This document shows positions 1 through 8,450 of a DNA stretch of 64,000 nt, in pieces. The notes below the pieces were generated by a model that was not told the origin of the DNA, made no database searches, and worked only from the letters and a program-made list of their open reading frames with translations. The stretch comes from JAAUTT01 sp038213375. Lineage in GTDB: Bacteria; Bacteroidota; Bacteroidia; Bacteroidales; JAAUTT01. The position numbers and the translations under genes are program-made. Numbering within the stretch: the first letter of the stretch is position 1; each line of letters opens with the position of its first letter. The stretch is taken from NCBI GenBank assembly GCA_038213375.1, contig JBBQTB010000032.1, positions 1 through 64,000 on the forward strand, written 5' to 3'.

Positions 1-108
1 CGAAAAAATATTAAAAACCAGGGGGCATAAAAACTTCAAAAACCTAATGCATTTTTTATATTTTTACACAAATATTGACCACTAGAAAAATGTCCTTTTA
101 TTTCCGGA

Positions 109-315
109 ATGACTGTCCTTTTAAAACGGAATACGCAATCAGGGACGAGTGTCCCGGTAAAAAACCTTTTTGATTATCTGGAAACAGGGGAATCATTAGA
201 AACATTCTTACTAGATTTTCCATCGGTACAAAGAGACCAGGCAATTGCTTTGCTTGTAGCTGCTCAAAAATTATTAACTGCATCATCAGAAATATTGTAT
301 GAAAATATTGCTTGA
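109..315 (+). CDS. DUF433-family antitoxin-like protein (VapB-like)
   Basis: This 68-residue protein resembles DUF433, small winged-helix proteins usually found as the antitoxin partner of DUF5615 PIN-like toxins. The GTSVPVKNLFDYLE stretch (about residues 12-25) and the following LLDFPSVQRDQAIALL helix match the family core. The N-terminus is short: the glycine-rich turn normally found just before the GTxxPV motif appears to be missing, so the protein may itself be damaged. It overlaps the next gene by 17 bases, as expected for a toxin-antitoxin pair, but that toxin frame carries a stop. The family call is fairly good; whether the protein still works is unknown. Confidence 0.65.
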   Translation: MTVLLKRNTQSGTSVPVKNLFDYLETGESLETFLLDFPSVQRDQAIALLVAAQKLLTASSEILYENIA

Positions 316-589
316 TTAGAGCCTTCCAATCATGTTAAAACAACATTTGACAGGTTTTGAAGTAAAAACAGTTAGTGAAATGGGTTGGAGTAGCATGAGA
401 AAAGGTAACTTAATGAAAATTGCGATTCAATCGGGCTTTGAAGCCATGCTTACCGTAGATAAAAATTTCCAATATCAGCAAAACCTTGAAAAATACAATA
501 TAGCCATAGTTGTGTTCGATGTACTTTATAACAGGCTTCAGGATTTTACCCCATTAATCCCCAAGTTCATTGAATTACAACCTGTTTAG
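299..589 (+). pseudogene. DUF5615 PIN-like toxin, broken by an early stop codon
   Basis: From the ATG at 299 the frame reads MKILLD, then a TAG stop at 317-319, then SLPIMLKQHLTGFEVKTV and the rest of a typical DUF5615 protein to the stop at 589. Family members start with an MKILLDE-type strand whose acidic residues belong to the PIN-like active site, so the TAG replaces what should be a Glu codon (GAG to TAG is one change). The remainder is intact and ends at normal length, with the VDKNFQYQQNL and IAIVVFDV strands visible. Translation restarting at the ATG at 332 would give an 85-residue protein without the first strand and its acidic residues. The gene overlaps the DUF433 frame by 17 bases. 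Most simply this is a recently inactivated toxin; a sequencing error is the alternative. Confidence 0.7.
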
Positions 590-1066
590 GAGAAAAAGAA
601 AGCATATATAATTAAATAGTTCTTTTGACTGGTCAATAACAAATTATTCAAGGAAGGCCAACTCCCCCCCCCGTTAGCCGGAGATTGTAAACGTGTCAGC
701 TCGGCAAAGCATTTACTTCGTCGGGTTATCTTTGGTAGCATTTGCTGCCATTGCCAACTGGTAAAAGGTTTGCAACAAATGTTTTTTGTTTTAATTTGAC
801 AAAGCAAAAGCTTCGCTAATCGGTTCTGTAAATAATTTCAATAAAGCCCCCTTTAAGTCGATGTTGTAATAAATAGAAGAGAACTTCGAGGGTGAGGTAT
901 TTAAATGGATTTATGAATTATCTAACTTAAAGAAAACATTCCATTACATCAGATAAATTAATAATAATGGCTGATTTAGAAATATATAACTCATATCTAT
1001 CAAAATAAAGAGAATTTATAAAAATCATTTTGTAAATTTCATTCGTATAACTAAAACTAAATTATT
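590..1066. other. Noncoding interval with a C9 tract
   Basis: I see no convincing gene here. A run of nine C near 664-672 is unusual for this AT-rich DNA and could be slippage-prone. The surrounding 650-790 stretch resembles dispersed noncoding repeats of Bacteroidota, but no second copy is visible in the window. The last 100 bases are very AT-rich and probably hold the promoter of the downstream membrane-protein gene. Confidence 0.4.
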
Positions 1067-1663
1067 ATGAACCTATTAGAACGTGTAAAGAAAATTATTA
1101 TTGAACCTAAAAATGAATGGGCAGTTATTGATCAGGAAAACACTCAAGTAACCGAATTGGTAACAACCTACTTAATGATTCTGGCATTAATTCCTGCTCT
1201 TGCCGCATTAATCGGGTTTGGATTAATTGGCGAATCAGTTCCAATTGCCGGTAAAATTGTTTCTCTCACATGGGGAATTAAACAAGCTATTGTGGTGTAT
1301 ATTACCTTTGTTGTTGGTTCATTCCTTTCAGCGTTTATCATCGATACATTAGCTCCAAATTTCGGTGGAGTAAAGGATTTTCGCAAAGCGATGCAATTGG
1401 TGGTTTATTCATACACACCTATGATGATTGTGGGTATCGTAAATATTATTCCCATGCTCGGGATTTTAGGGATTCTGGGTCTTTATGGGTTTTATATTTT
1501 ATATATTGGTATTCAGCCATTAATGAAGGCACCTGAAGATAAAGTTAAAGGATATTTTATTGTAAGTTTGCTTATTATTATTGTGGTTTATTTTGTTTTA
1601 TTCGCCCTAATGGGAGCGCTCATTGTAGGTGGTTCAATGGCGTCGAGCATGATGACCCCATAA
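1067..1663 (+). CDS. Yip1-family integral membrane protein
   Basis: This 198-residue membrane protein has the layout of the bacterial Yip1 domain family. A short cytoplasmic start, with NLLERVKKIIIEPKNEWAVI typical of the family, is followed by about five hydrophobic helices (roughly residues 33-55, 70-92, 110-140, 142-160 and 165-190). No catalytic residues are apparent. Bacterial Yip1 proteins have no settled function; roles in membrane trafficking or transport have been suggested by analogy with eukaryotic Yip1. The gene stands alone, 69 bases upstream of sod. The family assignment is good. Confidence 0.8.
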   Translation: MNLLERVKKIIIEPKNEWAVIDQENTQVTELVTTYLMILALIPALAALIGFGLIGESVPIAGKIVSLTWGIKQAIVVYITFVVGSFLSAFIIDTLAPNFGGVKDFRKAMQLVVYSYTPMMIVGIVNIIPMLGILGILGLYGFYILYIGIQPLMKAPEDKVKGYFIVSLLIIIVVYFVLFALMGALIVGGSMASSMMTP

Positions 1664-1732
1664 AAAGGTTTCTTTTTTTTCAATTTATGCTCTGCGTTTA
1701 ATATCTTTAACTAATAATTAAAACAATCGACC

Positions 1733-2308
1733 ATGAGCTTTGAATTACCAAAACTTCCTTATGCAATGAATGCGCTTGAGCCGCATATCAGTAGTAAAAC
1801 CTTGGAATTCCATTATGGAAAACACCACCAGGCGTATGTTAACAACCTGAATAATTTAGTTACAGGAACAAAATTTGAGAATTCTTCATTGGAAACAATA
1901 GTTCTCGAAGCTGATGGAGCCATTTTTAATAATGGAGCACAAATATGGAATCATACTTTTTATTTTAGTAGTTTTTCCCCAAATGGTGGCGCAGTACCTC
2001 AAGGTGTTTTAGCCGAAGCTATTAATAAAAGTTTCGGTTCTTTCGCCGATTTCAAAGAGAAGTTTTCGAAAGCATCTGTAACCTTATTTGGTTCAGGTTG
2101 GGCCTGGCTTGCGAAAAAACCAGACGGAACTCTGGACATTGTGCAAGAGTCGAATGCCGGAAATCCTTTACGCAAAGGCTTTACACCAATTCTTACCTGT
2201 GATGTTTGGGAGCATGCATATTATCTTGATTATCAAAATCGTCGTCCGGATTATATCGAATCGTTCTGGAAAATTATTGACTGGAATATAGTTGGAAAAC
2301 GATATTGA
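1733..2308 (+). CDS. sodB: Superoxide dismutase, Fe/Mn type
   Basis: The enzyme disproportionates superoxide to oxygen and hydrogen peroxide in the cytoplasm. At 191 residues it is full length for the Fe/Mn family. The metal ligands are all present: His27 in the FHYGKHHQAYV motif, His74 in WNHTFYF, and Asp157 and His161 in DVWEHAYYLDY. The KHHQAYV, FGSGWAWL and DVWEHAYY signatures are clear. Metal preference cannot be fixed from sequence; Bacteroidota members are often Fe or cambialistic. The next gene begins about 20 bases after its stop, so the two may be cotranscribed. Confidence 0.95.
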   Translation: MSFELPKLPYAMNALEPHISSKTLEFHYGKHHQAYVNNLNNLVTGTKFENSSLETIVLEADGAIFNNGAQIWNHTFYFSSFSPNGGAVPQGVLAEAINKSFGSFADFKEKFSKASVTLFGSGWAWLAKKPDGTLDIVQESNAGNPLRKGFTPILTCDVWEHAYYLDYQNRRPDYIESFWKIIDWNIVGKRY

Positions 2309-2328
2309 AAGTTTTATCGCTATTCACA

Positions 2329-2796
2329 ATGATTGAAAACCAAAAGCAATATTATCCTCCAATGCATACGGCAGAGCATATTCTGAATCAAACTATGGAC
2401 AGAATGTTTGGCTGTGGACGATCATTTATCAGTCATATCGAGCGTAAGAAATCAAAATGTGATTATAAGATTAACAGACCTTTAAGTGATGAAGAAATCA
2501 GAAATATCGAGGCGAGGGTTAACGAAATAATCTCTGGTAACATTGACATTACCGAGGAGTTTATGCATAAGGATAATGCCTTGCAGAAGTTTAATTTATC
2601 GAAACTGCCTGATGAATCAGGTGAATTACTAAGGATAGTAAAAGTTGGAGATTATGATGCCTGTCCTTGCAGTGGCTTGCATGTAAAAAACACTTCTGAA
2701 ATAGGTCAGTTTATTATCTCGTCAGCAACTTTCGAAAACGATATGGTACGGTTAAGGTTTAAGTTAATAGAGATTCGAGGATTTGAAAATGAGTAA
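2329..2796 (+). CDS. AlaX-like alanyl-tRNA editing domain protein
   Basis: This resembles the free-standing editing domains (AlaX, threonyl/alanyl-tRNA synthetase second additional domain) that hydrolyse misacylated tRNA-Ala. The zinc-site pattern is present: His13 and His17 in HTAEH, and Cys114 and His118 in CSGLH. I chose the ATG at 2329, giving 155 residues, because the longer frame needs a TTG inside the sod stop codon and adds eight unconserved residues. It lacks an AlaRS C-terminal glycine-rich region and is short even for type-I AlaX. It probably shares a transcript with sod. The family is well supported by the zinc motifs; the exact substrate is inferred. Confidence 0.7.
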   Translation: MIENQKQYYPPMHTAEHILNQTMDRMFGCGRSFISHIERKKSKCDYKINRPLSDEEIRNIEARVNEIISGNIDITEEFMHKDNALQKFNLSKLPDESGELLRIVKVGDYDACPCSGLHVKNTSEIGQFIISSATFENDMVRLRFKLIEIRGFENE

Positions 2797-2837
2797 ATTT
2801 GAAAATTTGTTTGTAATAGATGTAAGCCCTTCTTATT

Positions 2838-3425
2838 TTATTCCTTCATAATCTCATCCATGAAACTTATGTCGAGAACAAAGCCGGGGAGTGTATTCTC
2901 TCCGGTTATTTTTTCATCAAAATGCATCTCCGAATTGTCACCGGTTGAATGATAAATATAAACTTTTCGCTCCTCAGGATCAATCAACCAGCCTAATTTA
3001 CATCCGTTTTCGATCCATTCCTGCATTTTTTCCTTTAACTGCTTTAGCGAATCACTATCCGACTTCAGCTCAATCACAAAATCGGGGCAAATATGTGCAA
3101 ACCTTTTGCGTTCAATCATTGGTAAAGCATTGTGCCTTACTTTTGAAACCCATGAAACATCGGGTGATCGGATCGCTTTATTAGAAAGAGTATATCCGGC
3201 GTTTGACCCGAATACTTCTCCCAATAGGTGTTTTTCATTCCATAATGTTAACTGATAGGCTAGCTTGTTGTTTATCCGACTTGTTTCGTAGCTTGTTGCT
3301 GACAAAATAAATAAATTTTGGTTCTTATCGCGTTCCATCCGCAACTCCCTGTTTTGCTGGCACAGGTTGAAGAATTCCTCTTCAGTCATGCGCAATGCGT
3401 CAGTTTTCAATACGATTGTATCCAT
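2838..3425 (-). CDS. Uma2-family (DUF820) PD-(D/E)XK nuclease-fold protein
   Basis: The 195-residue protein has the Uma2/DUF820 pattern: an N-terminal MTEEEFFNLCQ segment, RSPDVSWV (catalytic Asp of a PD motif), then PDFVIELKS, where Glu-x-Lys completes the PD-(D/E)XK site, followed by the family GWLIDP strand. These proteins are restriction-endonuclease-like but their biological role is largely unknown; many occur in high copy in cyanobacteria and Bacteroidota. I used the internal ATG at 3425 rather than the longer 230-residue frame because the first 35 residues are low-quality and unlike the family. It is convergent with the AlaX-like gene and has no evident partner. Confidence 0.85.
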   Translation of the reverse strand: MDTIVLKTDALRMTEEEFFNLCQQNRELRMERDKNQNLFILSATSYETSRINNKLAYQLTLWNEKHLLGEVFGSNAGYTLSNKAIRSPDVSWVSKVRHNALPMIERKRFAHICPDFVIELKSDSDSLKQLKEKMQEWIENGCKLGWLIDPEERKVYIYHSTGDNSEMHFDEKITGENTLPGFVLDISFMDEIMKE

Positions 3426-3651
3426 TGTTGTATGCTTTTGAACAAATTTAGTAAAATTTGGTGAGAAGGTAGGAAGCTGATTGCAGGCATTGGAAAATTG
3501 TAGGCTATGAATCAAATTCAGGGATCTCAAGATTCAAAGATTCAAATAATTAAGAGTTTTCTACTCGATACTTCCTACTTTTGACTTCCGGACAACGAAC
3601 CATTTCGATTTTACAATGTTCCTCAAGTAGTAAATAAATGAAGAAAATGTA

Positions 3652-4512
3652 ATGGACGAAATACTTGTTGCCCCTAGGTTACCCCGTTGGATGAAAGCTA
3701 AAATGCCAACTGGTGAGAACTATTCGAAAGTAAAAAATTTAATTTCAAAGAATCAGTTAAACACCATCTGCACAAGCGGAAATTGTCCAAACAAGGGTGA
3801 ATGTTGGAGTGCCGGAACTGCCAGTTTTATGATTTTGGGTGATAAATGTACCCGGAATTGCCGGTTTTGCTCGGTTAAAAACGAAGTTCCTGATCCGGTG
3901 GATTGGGACGAGCCTCAGCGTTTGGCGAGCACTATATCTAAATTAATGCTTAACCATTGCGTAATAACCTCGGTTGACCGGGATGATTTGACGGATGGTG
4001 GCGCCTCATTCTGGGTAGAAACTATTAATACCATTAAAGTCCAAAATCTCAGAACTACTATCGAGGTTTTGATTCCTGACTTTTGGGGACAACCTTCGCT
4101 TATTCAGAAAATAATTGATGCAAAACCCAATGTTATTTCTCATAATATTGAGACCGTTAGGAGATTAACGCCAAAAATTCGCAGCAATGCAAACTACAAT
4201 AGAAGTTTATCAGTTATCGGGTATGTGAGCGCTGGGGGAATGGTTTCCAAATCAGGCCTAATGCTTGGTTTAGGAGAAAAGGAACACGAGGTTTTTGAGG
4301 CAATGGACGATCTTCGAAATTCGGGATGTAAAATACTTACCATTGGTCAATATCTTCAGCCAAATTCTCATTTAATAAAAGTGGAAGAATATATTGCTCC
4401 TGAAATCTTTGAAAGTTATCGTATTGTGGCTCTCCAAAAAGGATTCACTTTTGTTGAAAGTAGTCCCTTAGTGCGGTCATCCTATCATGCCGAAAGACAC
4501 GCATTAGCTTAA
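3652..4512 (+). CDS. lipA: Lipoyl synthase
   Basis: This radical SAM enzyme inserts two sulfurs into protein-bound octanoyl groups to make the lipoyl cofactor of oxoacid dehydrogenases and the glycine cleavage system. Both iron-sulfur clusters are accounted for: the auxiliary cluster by Cys40, Cys45 and Cys51 (CX4CX5C), and the radical SAM cluster by Cys66, Cys70 and Cys73 in CTRNCRFC. The C-terminal RSSYHA signature, which provides the serine ligand of the auxiliary cluster, is also present. The 286-residue length is normal. No lipB is nearby, so octanoyl transfer must be encoded elsewhere. Confidence 0.97.
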   Translation: MDEILVAPRLPRWMKAKMPTGENYSKVKNLISKNQLNTICTSGNCPNKGECWSAGTASFMILGDKCTRNCRFCSVKNEVPDPVDWDEPQRLASTISKLMLNHCVITSVDRDDLTDGGASFWVETINTIKVQNLRTTIEVLIPDFWGQPSLIQKIIDAKPNVISHNIETVRRLTPKIRSNANYNRSLSVIGYVSAGGMVSKSGLMLGLGEKEHEVFEAMDDLRNSGCKILTIGQYLQPNSHLIKVEEYIAPEIFESYRIVALQKGFTFVESSPLVRSSYHAERHALA

Positions 4513-4620
4513 TTATCCCTTCTTTTTATTATTTTTGTTCGCCAGGTGTTGTAAATTATTTTTACAATTCTAATTAATTCTTACCCGGCGCTCCATATTT
4601 TTTTAATTAAATGAATTGTT

Positions 4621-4974
4621 ATGACTGGATATAGGGAAAATTTCACAAGCTTCTTTCATTGGTTCGCATGGACTATTGCGTGTTTAGCGAGCATATTTTT
4701 TGCGATTTTTGTGATTGGGGAGGGAATTCCCGACATAATACATGGTAAAGGAGGGGATTTGGTATTGTTTTTACCTGGATTATTACTCTCTATTATTGGT
4801 TGTATTGTGAGTTTCTTTCGTAAGATTTCTGGTGGAATAATGATGCTGGCAGGAGGAATTATAATGGTTGTTACTTTGTATTTTCAAGGTGGATTACATG
4901 ACTATCGCATGATGATGATCTATGGCTTTCCTTACATCTTTCCGGGGATACTTTTTATTTTTGTGAGAAAATGA
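4621..4974 (+). CDS. Small four-helix membrane protein, unknown function
   Basis: I do not recognise this gene. The 117-residue product has about four hydrophobic segments (residues 12-33, 45-65, 70-90 and 98-114) and short charged loops, and so is an integral membrane protein. An IPDIIHGKGGD loop follows the first helix. It starts with a good ATG 108 bases after lipA and seems monocistronic. Similar short four-helix proteins of unknown function are common in Bacteroidota; nothing in the sequence suggests a specific role. Confidence 0.6.
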   Translation: MTGYRENFTSFFHWFAWTIACLASIFFAIFVIGEGIPDIIHGKGGDLVLFLPGLLLSIIGCIVSFFRKISGGIMMLAGGIIMVVTLYFQGGLHDYRMMMIYGFPYIFPGILFIFVRK

Positions 4975-5201
4975 GTACTAGTGCAGAGTGTAAGGGAATA
5001 GGAGAATAGTTTTTTCTGAATTGGTACTTGGTAATTATTACTATTCATTCTCCTTTGTATTTTAGAAAAATTAACCTTCTTTTACCCTGAATCCATAAAG
5101 CAAACTGTAGATTTTTCAGCTTTCTCCCTTTATGGTCAGGTGTAAAATAATGTAAATCATGAGCAAATTTAAACTATCAAAGAATTAATAAATACTTAAA
5201 T

Positions 5202-5822
5202 ATGCTTTCAAGCGAAGTGATCATATTGGCCGATGGGCAGTTTCCCGAGCACCCAGTCCCTTTGGCTCTGCTGAAAAGCGGACGAAGCATCGTTTGTTGC
5301 GATGGCGCTACTATGAAGCTCGTTGCTGCCGGACTAGAACCAACTATTATAATTGGCGATATGGATAGTCTTATCTCTGACTATAAAATCACTTTTTCTG
5401 ACCGCTTATACCACGACCCGGATCAGGAAACAAACGACTTAACAAAAGCCGTAGATTTTTGTGCAAAAAATGACGTTAAAAAAGCATATATTCTTGGAGC
5501 TACCGGACTTCGCGAGGATCATACCCTAGGAAATATTTCATTGCTTTCTTCATATTCTGCTAAATTGGAAATAGAAATGTACACTAATACTGGTTATTTT
5601 ATTTCGGTATCAGAAACTATGCTTTTAAAATCATATCCGGGTCAGCAAATTTCTATTTTCTCGCTAACTCCACAAGCGTCTTTAACTTTAAAAAATCTAA
5701 AATATCCTTTAGAAAACAGATCTTTACTCTCATGGTGGGAGGGGACACTTAATGAGGCTCTGGGTGATTGGTTTGGCCTTGAATTTACGAACGGGAAGTT
5801 TTTGGTGTATCTGTTGTATTAA
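5202..5822 (+). CDS. thiN: Thiamin pyrophosphokinase
   Basis: This 206-residue enzyme transfers pyrophosphate from ATP to thiamin, giving thiamin diphosphate. The family motifs are in order: CCDGATMKL (about 32-40), GDMDSL (about 52-57), DQETNDLTKAVDF (about 74-86) with its metal-binding acidic residues, and GATGLREDHTLGN (about 101-113). The C-terminal thiamin-binding beta-sandwich follows, although its typical SNE/NE motif is hard to see. No TPP riboswitch is evident upstream. Its 3' end overlaps the convergent gene at 5785-6105 by 38 bases. Confidence 0.88.
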   Translation: MLSSEVIILADGQFPEHPVPLALLKSGRSIVCCDGATMKLVAAGLEPTIIIGDMDSLISDYKITFSDRLYHDPDQETNDLTKAVDFCAKNDVKKAYILGATGLREDHTLGNISLLSSYSAKLEIEMYTNTGYFISVSETMLLKSYPGQQISIFSLTPQASLTLKNLKYPLENRSLLSWWEGTLNEALGDWFGLEFTNGKFLVYLLY

Positions 5823-6105
5823 TCTCTGAATTAACTGGCTCTGCTGAATTATTTAAATGTTGTGGTTTCTTTTTGAACCAATTCCGGGGATGAAGTCTGG
5901 TTTTATATTTTGTATATATTTCTCTGCCTAACACAAAAACAGAAAGGTAAAACAATATTTCTCCCATAACAAAACATATAGTTCCGGCTGTAATTAGCAT
6001 CTTTCCTTTAAAAGGCAGCAAGGGCAGCGAGAAGAGCAATAACCAAAATATTGTTGAGATTATAAATAGCGAGATGCCTAGTGTTTTTCTCTGTTTTGCA
6101 TTCAT
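5785..6105 (-). CDS. Small two-helix membrane protein (transporter-suffix-like)
   Basis: The 106-residue product has two hydrophobic segments (about 10-31 and 36-60), then a basic KYKTRLHPRNWFKKKP stretch and a polar, disordered tail. The two-helix part resembles small proteins annotated as transporter-suffix-domain proteins, but the match is from memory and weak. The tail overlaps the end of thiN on the opposite strand by 38 bases, so the last dozen codons are constrained in both frames. It lies 10 bases upstream of the stop of the histidine kinase on the same strand, so it is downstream in that transcript. Confidence 0.55.
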   Translation of the reverse strand: MNAKQRKTLGISLFIISTIFWLLLFSLPLLPFKGKMLITAGTICFVMGEILFYLSVFVLGREIYTKYKTRLHPRNWFKKKPQHLNNSAEPVNSEINTTDTPKTSRS

Positions 6106-6115
6106 GGCTGTGTCA

Positions 6116-7099
6116 TTAGTTTACTGGTTTGTATGAAAAGTTAAAACAGATTTTCGTTCCCTTCGAACTAGAATATTCAACCCAAAGCTTTCCGCCAAGC
6201 AGGTTGGCTAAACGATAGGAAAGATAAAGACCCAAACCCATCCCTTCATTGGCTTCCATATAGGTTGTGTTTGTAAACATATTTCCCGAAAGGATATAAT
6301 TCAACTTTTCTTCAGCTATTCCCAATCCTGTATCAGATACAAAGCAAACAACATTATTTTCGACTATATTATATCCAAATTCAATTTTATTTCCCTTTGA
6401 ATGTTTAACAGCGTTATTTATTAGATTAGAAAAAATTGATTGAATTTTCTGTTGGTCTGAAATGATGTTGTCGATATGTTCGGCCAAATCAGGAATGAAG
6501 TCAAAGGATTGAATAGTCTTTTTTTTTGATATTTCAAACTCGTAAACTGATTGAAGCCTATGACACATATTAATAATAGAAAATGGTTTAGAAGCAATTG
6601 CCATTTGACCCTCCTGCAACTTGGCTATATCAATGATGTTACTGAGCAGTTGAAGCAGATATTGGCTTTGGTCGTTGATTACCGACATGAAAAGCTTTCG
6701 CTTATCCTCATCGAGATTTTGAGTTTCAAGCAAATCTACAAAACCAAGAATACTGTTCATTGGTGTGCGGATGTAGTGCGAAATATTGGACAGAAATGCT
6801 GTTTTCAGGCGTTCCGACTCAATTGCTTTTTTATTGGCTATTAGTAATTTGTTATAAAGTTCGTTACGTGTATTTATCTCTTTCCTTATTAGTAAAAAGA
6901 GTAGTACTCCGGTAATTAAAACATAAAACCAACCTTTGTAAGTTGATATGAGAAGGATTTGGTCAGAATTCGATGTAAAACCTGACATTAATTGATCGGA
7001 GGATAGTATCCATAATGCCCCCAATACAATATAAATAGAGGTTATTCTGTATTCAAAAGGAATTTTTAATATTTTCATTGCATCATCATTGATAATCAA
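6116..7099 (-). CDS. Membrane sensor histidine kinase
   Basis: The 327-residue protein has two membrane helices (about 20-38 and 56-72) with a short loop between them, then a cytoplasmic kinase core. The H box is SNISHYIRTPMNSILGF with phospho-acceptor His108. The N box (FSNLINNAVKHSKGN), G1 (DTGLGI) and G2 (GMGLGLYLS) are all intact. The H box has Tyr-Ile where most kinases have Glu-(Leu/Ile) after the His, which may alter phosphatase activity. The periplasmic loop is too short for a classic sensor domain, so the signal may be sensed in the membrane. An alternative start lies seven codons in (7078). No response regulator is adjacent. Confidence 0.88.
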   Translation of the reverse strand: MIINDDAMKILKIPFEYRITSIYIVLGALWILSSDQLMSGFTSNSDQILLISTYKGWFYVLITGVLLFLLIRKEINTRNELYNKLLIANKKAIESERLKTAFLSNISHYIRTPMNSILGFVDLLETQNLDEDKRKLFMSVINDQSQYLLQLLSNIIDIAKLQEGQMAIASKPFSIINMCHRLQSVYEFEISKKKTIQSFDFIPDLAEHIDNIISDQQKIQSIFSNLINNAVKHSKGNKIEFGYNIVENNVVCFVSDTGLGIAEEKLNYILSGNMFTNTTYMEANEGMGLGLYLSYRLANLLGGKLWVEYSSSKGTKICFNFSYKPVN

Positions 7100-7586
7100 A
7101 CAAAAATGATTGTATTCAGTTTGAATTTCGCAACCGAAAATTAGAAGTATTAAAGATAGTAAAATATCTTCAGGTAGAAACCGGAATGTAAAAATCGATA
7201 TGGAAAAACATTAATTGAAAATGCTGTATAGCTGAATTCCAGTGATTGAAGCAGATGCTTACTTTGTTATTAACTGCCAATATTAGGGAAGCTTGCTTAA
7301 TTTATAAACTTTATTAACCTAAACTTGAGCGAAGCAGATCTCTATGAAGTCAATCCCTCTCCCAAAAGGGTGAGGTACTTATGAGAAAATAAGACAAATT
7401 TTGAAAGATGAACCGAAAAATGAAAGGTGCAAAAGAGGGTTATTAGTTGTGTTATATATTTTTATTATCGGTTGTAATGATTGTATTACTAACCCTATAT
7501 AAACCTGGTAATACAAACTCGCCTAAGCAATTTTGCAATTGCTTCAAAAATTATAACATAATATATTTTTTATCAGGCTATTATCT
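7100..7586. other. Intergenic region without a recognisable gene
   Basis: No open frame of interest on either strand. The stretch around 7350-7375 (ccctctcccaaaagggtgag) is a small imperfect hairpin of the kind scattered through Bacteroidota genomes. The left part presumably contains the promoter of the histidine kinase transcribed leftward. Confidence 0.4.
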
Positions 7587-7844
7587 TTATTCATAAATGT
7601 CTTTTCTATGTCCGAGGGTGATAATATCAACAATAAGTTCGTTGTCGTAAATGTCGTAAATCACACGGTATTTGCCAACTCTAATACGGTAACCGTCCCT
7701 ACCTTTTAGCTTAATATGACCTTGTGGTCTTGGGTTTTCTTCTAAACCGGCAATGGCTTCAAGTATGGGTTCGGCAATATTGTCAGAAAGCCTATCTAAT
7801 TGTTTTTGAGCTTTTTTGGTTAATACGGCGTTATATTTAGGCAT
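7587..7844 (-). CDS. RelE/ParE-family toxin
   Basis: This 85-residue protein has the RelE fold pattern. An N-terminal YNAVLTKKAQKQLDRL helix is followed by LKGRDGYRIRVGKYRVIYDI and the C-terminal IITLGHRKDIYE, which is typical of the family. RelE-type toxins cleave mRNA on the ribosome, while ParE-type toxins poison gyrase; the GYRIRVGKYRVIY and GHRKDIY motifs fit RelE mRNA interferases better. The start overlaps the end of the antitoxin gene by 8 bases, a standard antitoxin-first arrangement. The reading frame is intact. Confidence 0.87.
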   Translation of the reverse strand: MPKYNAVLTKKAQKQLDRLSDNIAEPILEAIAGLEENPRPQGHIKLKGRDGYRIRVGKYRVIYDIYDNELIVDIITLGHRKDIYE

Positions 7845-8043
7845 TTTTCTGTTTCCTGTTTTTCAGGTAATCAGAAAATAACATGCGTTCGCCAGTATCT
7901 TCCTTTTTAGTCTTGTCATACAATTTGACATCTTCCAACTCTTCCAGTTCCTCGATAATTGTATCGAACTCCTTAACTGGAAGGATAACTAATGACTTTT
8001 GCCCATTAGCATCTTTAATATATTGAGGGTGTATAGCAATCAT
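7837..8043 (-). CDS. Antitoxin partner of the RelE-family toxin
   Basis: The 68-residue protein lies directly upstream of the toxin and overlaps it by 8 bases. It has a Phd/RelB-like look: an N-terminal MIAIHPQYIKDANGQKSLV strand region with VILPVKEFDTIIEELEELEDV, followed by an acidic and then basic tail likely to wrap the toxin. Phd/YefM-type antitoxins commonly contain such an LPVKEFDxIxEELE stretch. The pair is expected to repress its own promoter, which would lie just right of 8043; no clear operator palindrome was identified. Confidence 0.8.
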   Translation of the reverse strand: MIAIHPQYIKDANGQKSLVILPVKEFDTIIEELEELEDVKLYDKTKKEDTGERMLFSDYLKNRKQKNA

Positions 8044-8450
8044 ACTATTTTGTTATTGAGCAATCATAATATTTTGTTCAATGAAAGTCTGGAACTGATT
8101 TTTAGTTGATCATTTTTATGTTTTTACTAATGCTAACCATATTCATAAACTGTTTCTGTTTATACTTCAAAAGTAGTCATAAAGGGAAAAATAAGCAATA
8201 AAAATATAAATAATGAAAATTAAACTTTCCTATATCAATGTAGTTGACTTAAGTTGCATCACTTAGTTCCCTTTCCCCCGCTTGCGAGGATTTGTAATAC
8301 GTGCCTTTATTGATAGTTGTTTGCAACGACCTTTGTGCAGCAAGAAATGATTCTGCTTACTATTCAATGCATTTTTATAGCCTGCAAACATATCTCTGGT
8401 TTCATGTCTGACAAATATAAAAATACACGAAATTGACAAAGCCTGCTTTG
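8044..8450. other. Intergenic region with a lone MITE-type terminal repeat
   Basis: No gene is recognised. The 16-mer at 8237-8252 (AATGTAGTTGACTTAA) matches, with one difference, the perfect terminal inverted repeat of the element at 45914-46043, but no opposite-facing partner is visible, so it may be one end of a decayed copy. The DNA around 8270-8300 (gcttgcgaggatttgtaat) resembles dispersed noncoding repeats of this phylum. Confidence 0.4.

Noticed and set aside
586..807. Minus-strand frame of 73 codons
   Set aside because: It covers dispersed-repeat-like DNA including a C9 tract that reads as poly-Gly; no protein-like segments or homologue recognised.
5100..5201. TPP riboswitch ahead of the thiamin pyrophosphokinase gene
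   Set aside because: Neither the CTGAGA nor the ACCTGATCTGGATAATGCC-type box of the THI element is present.
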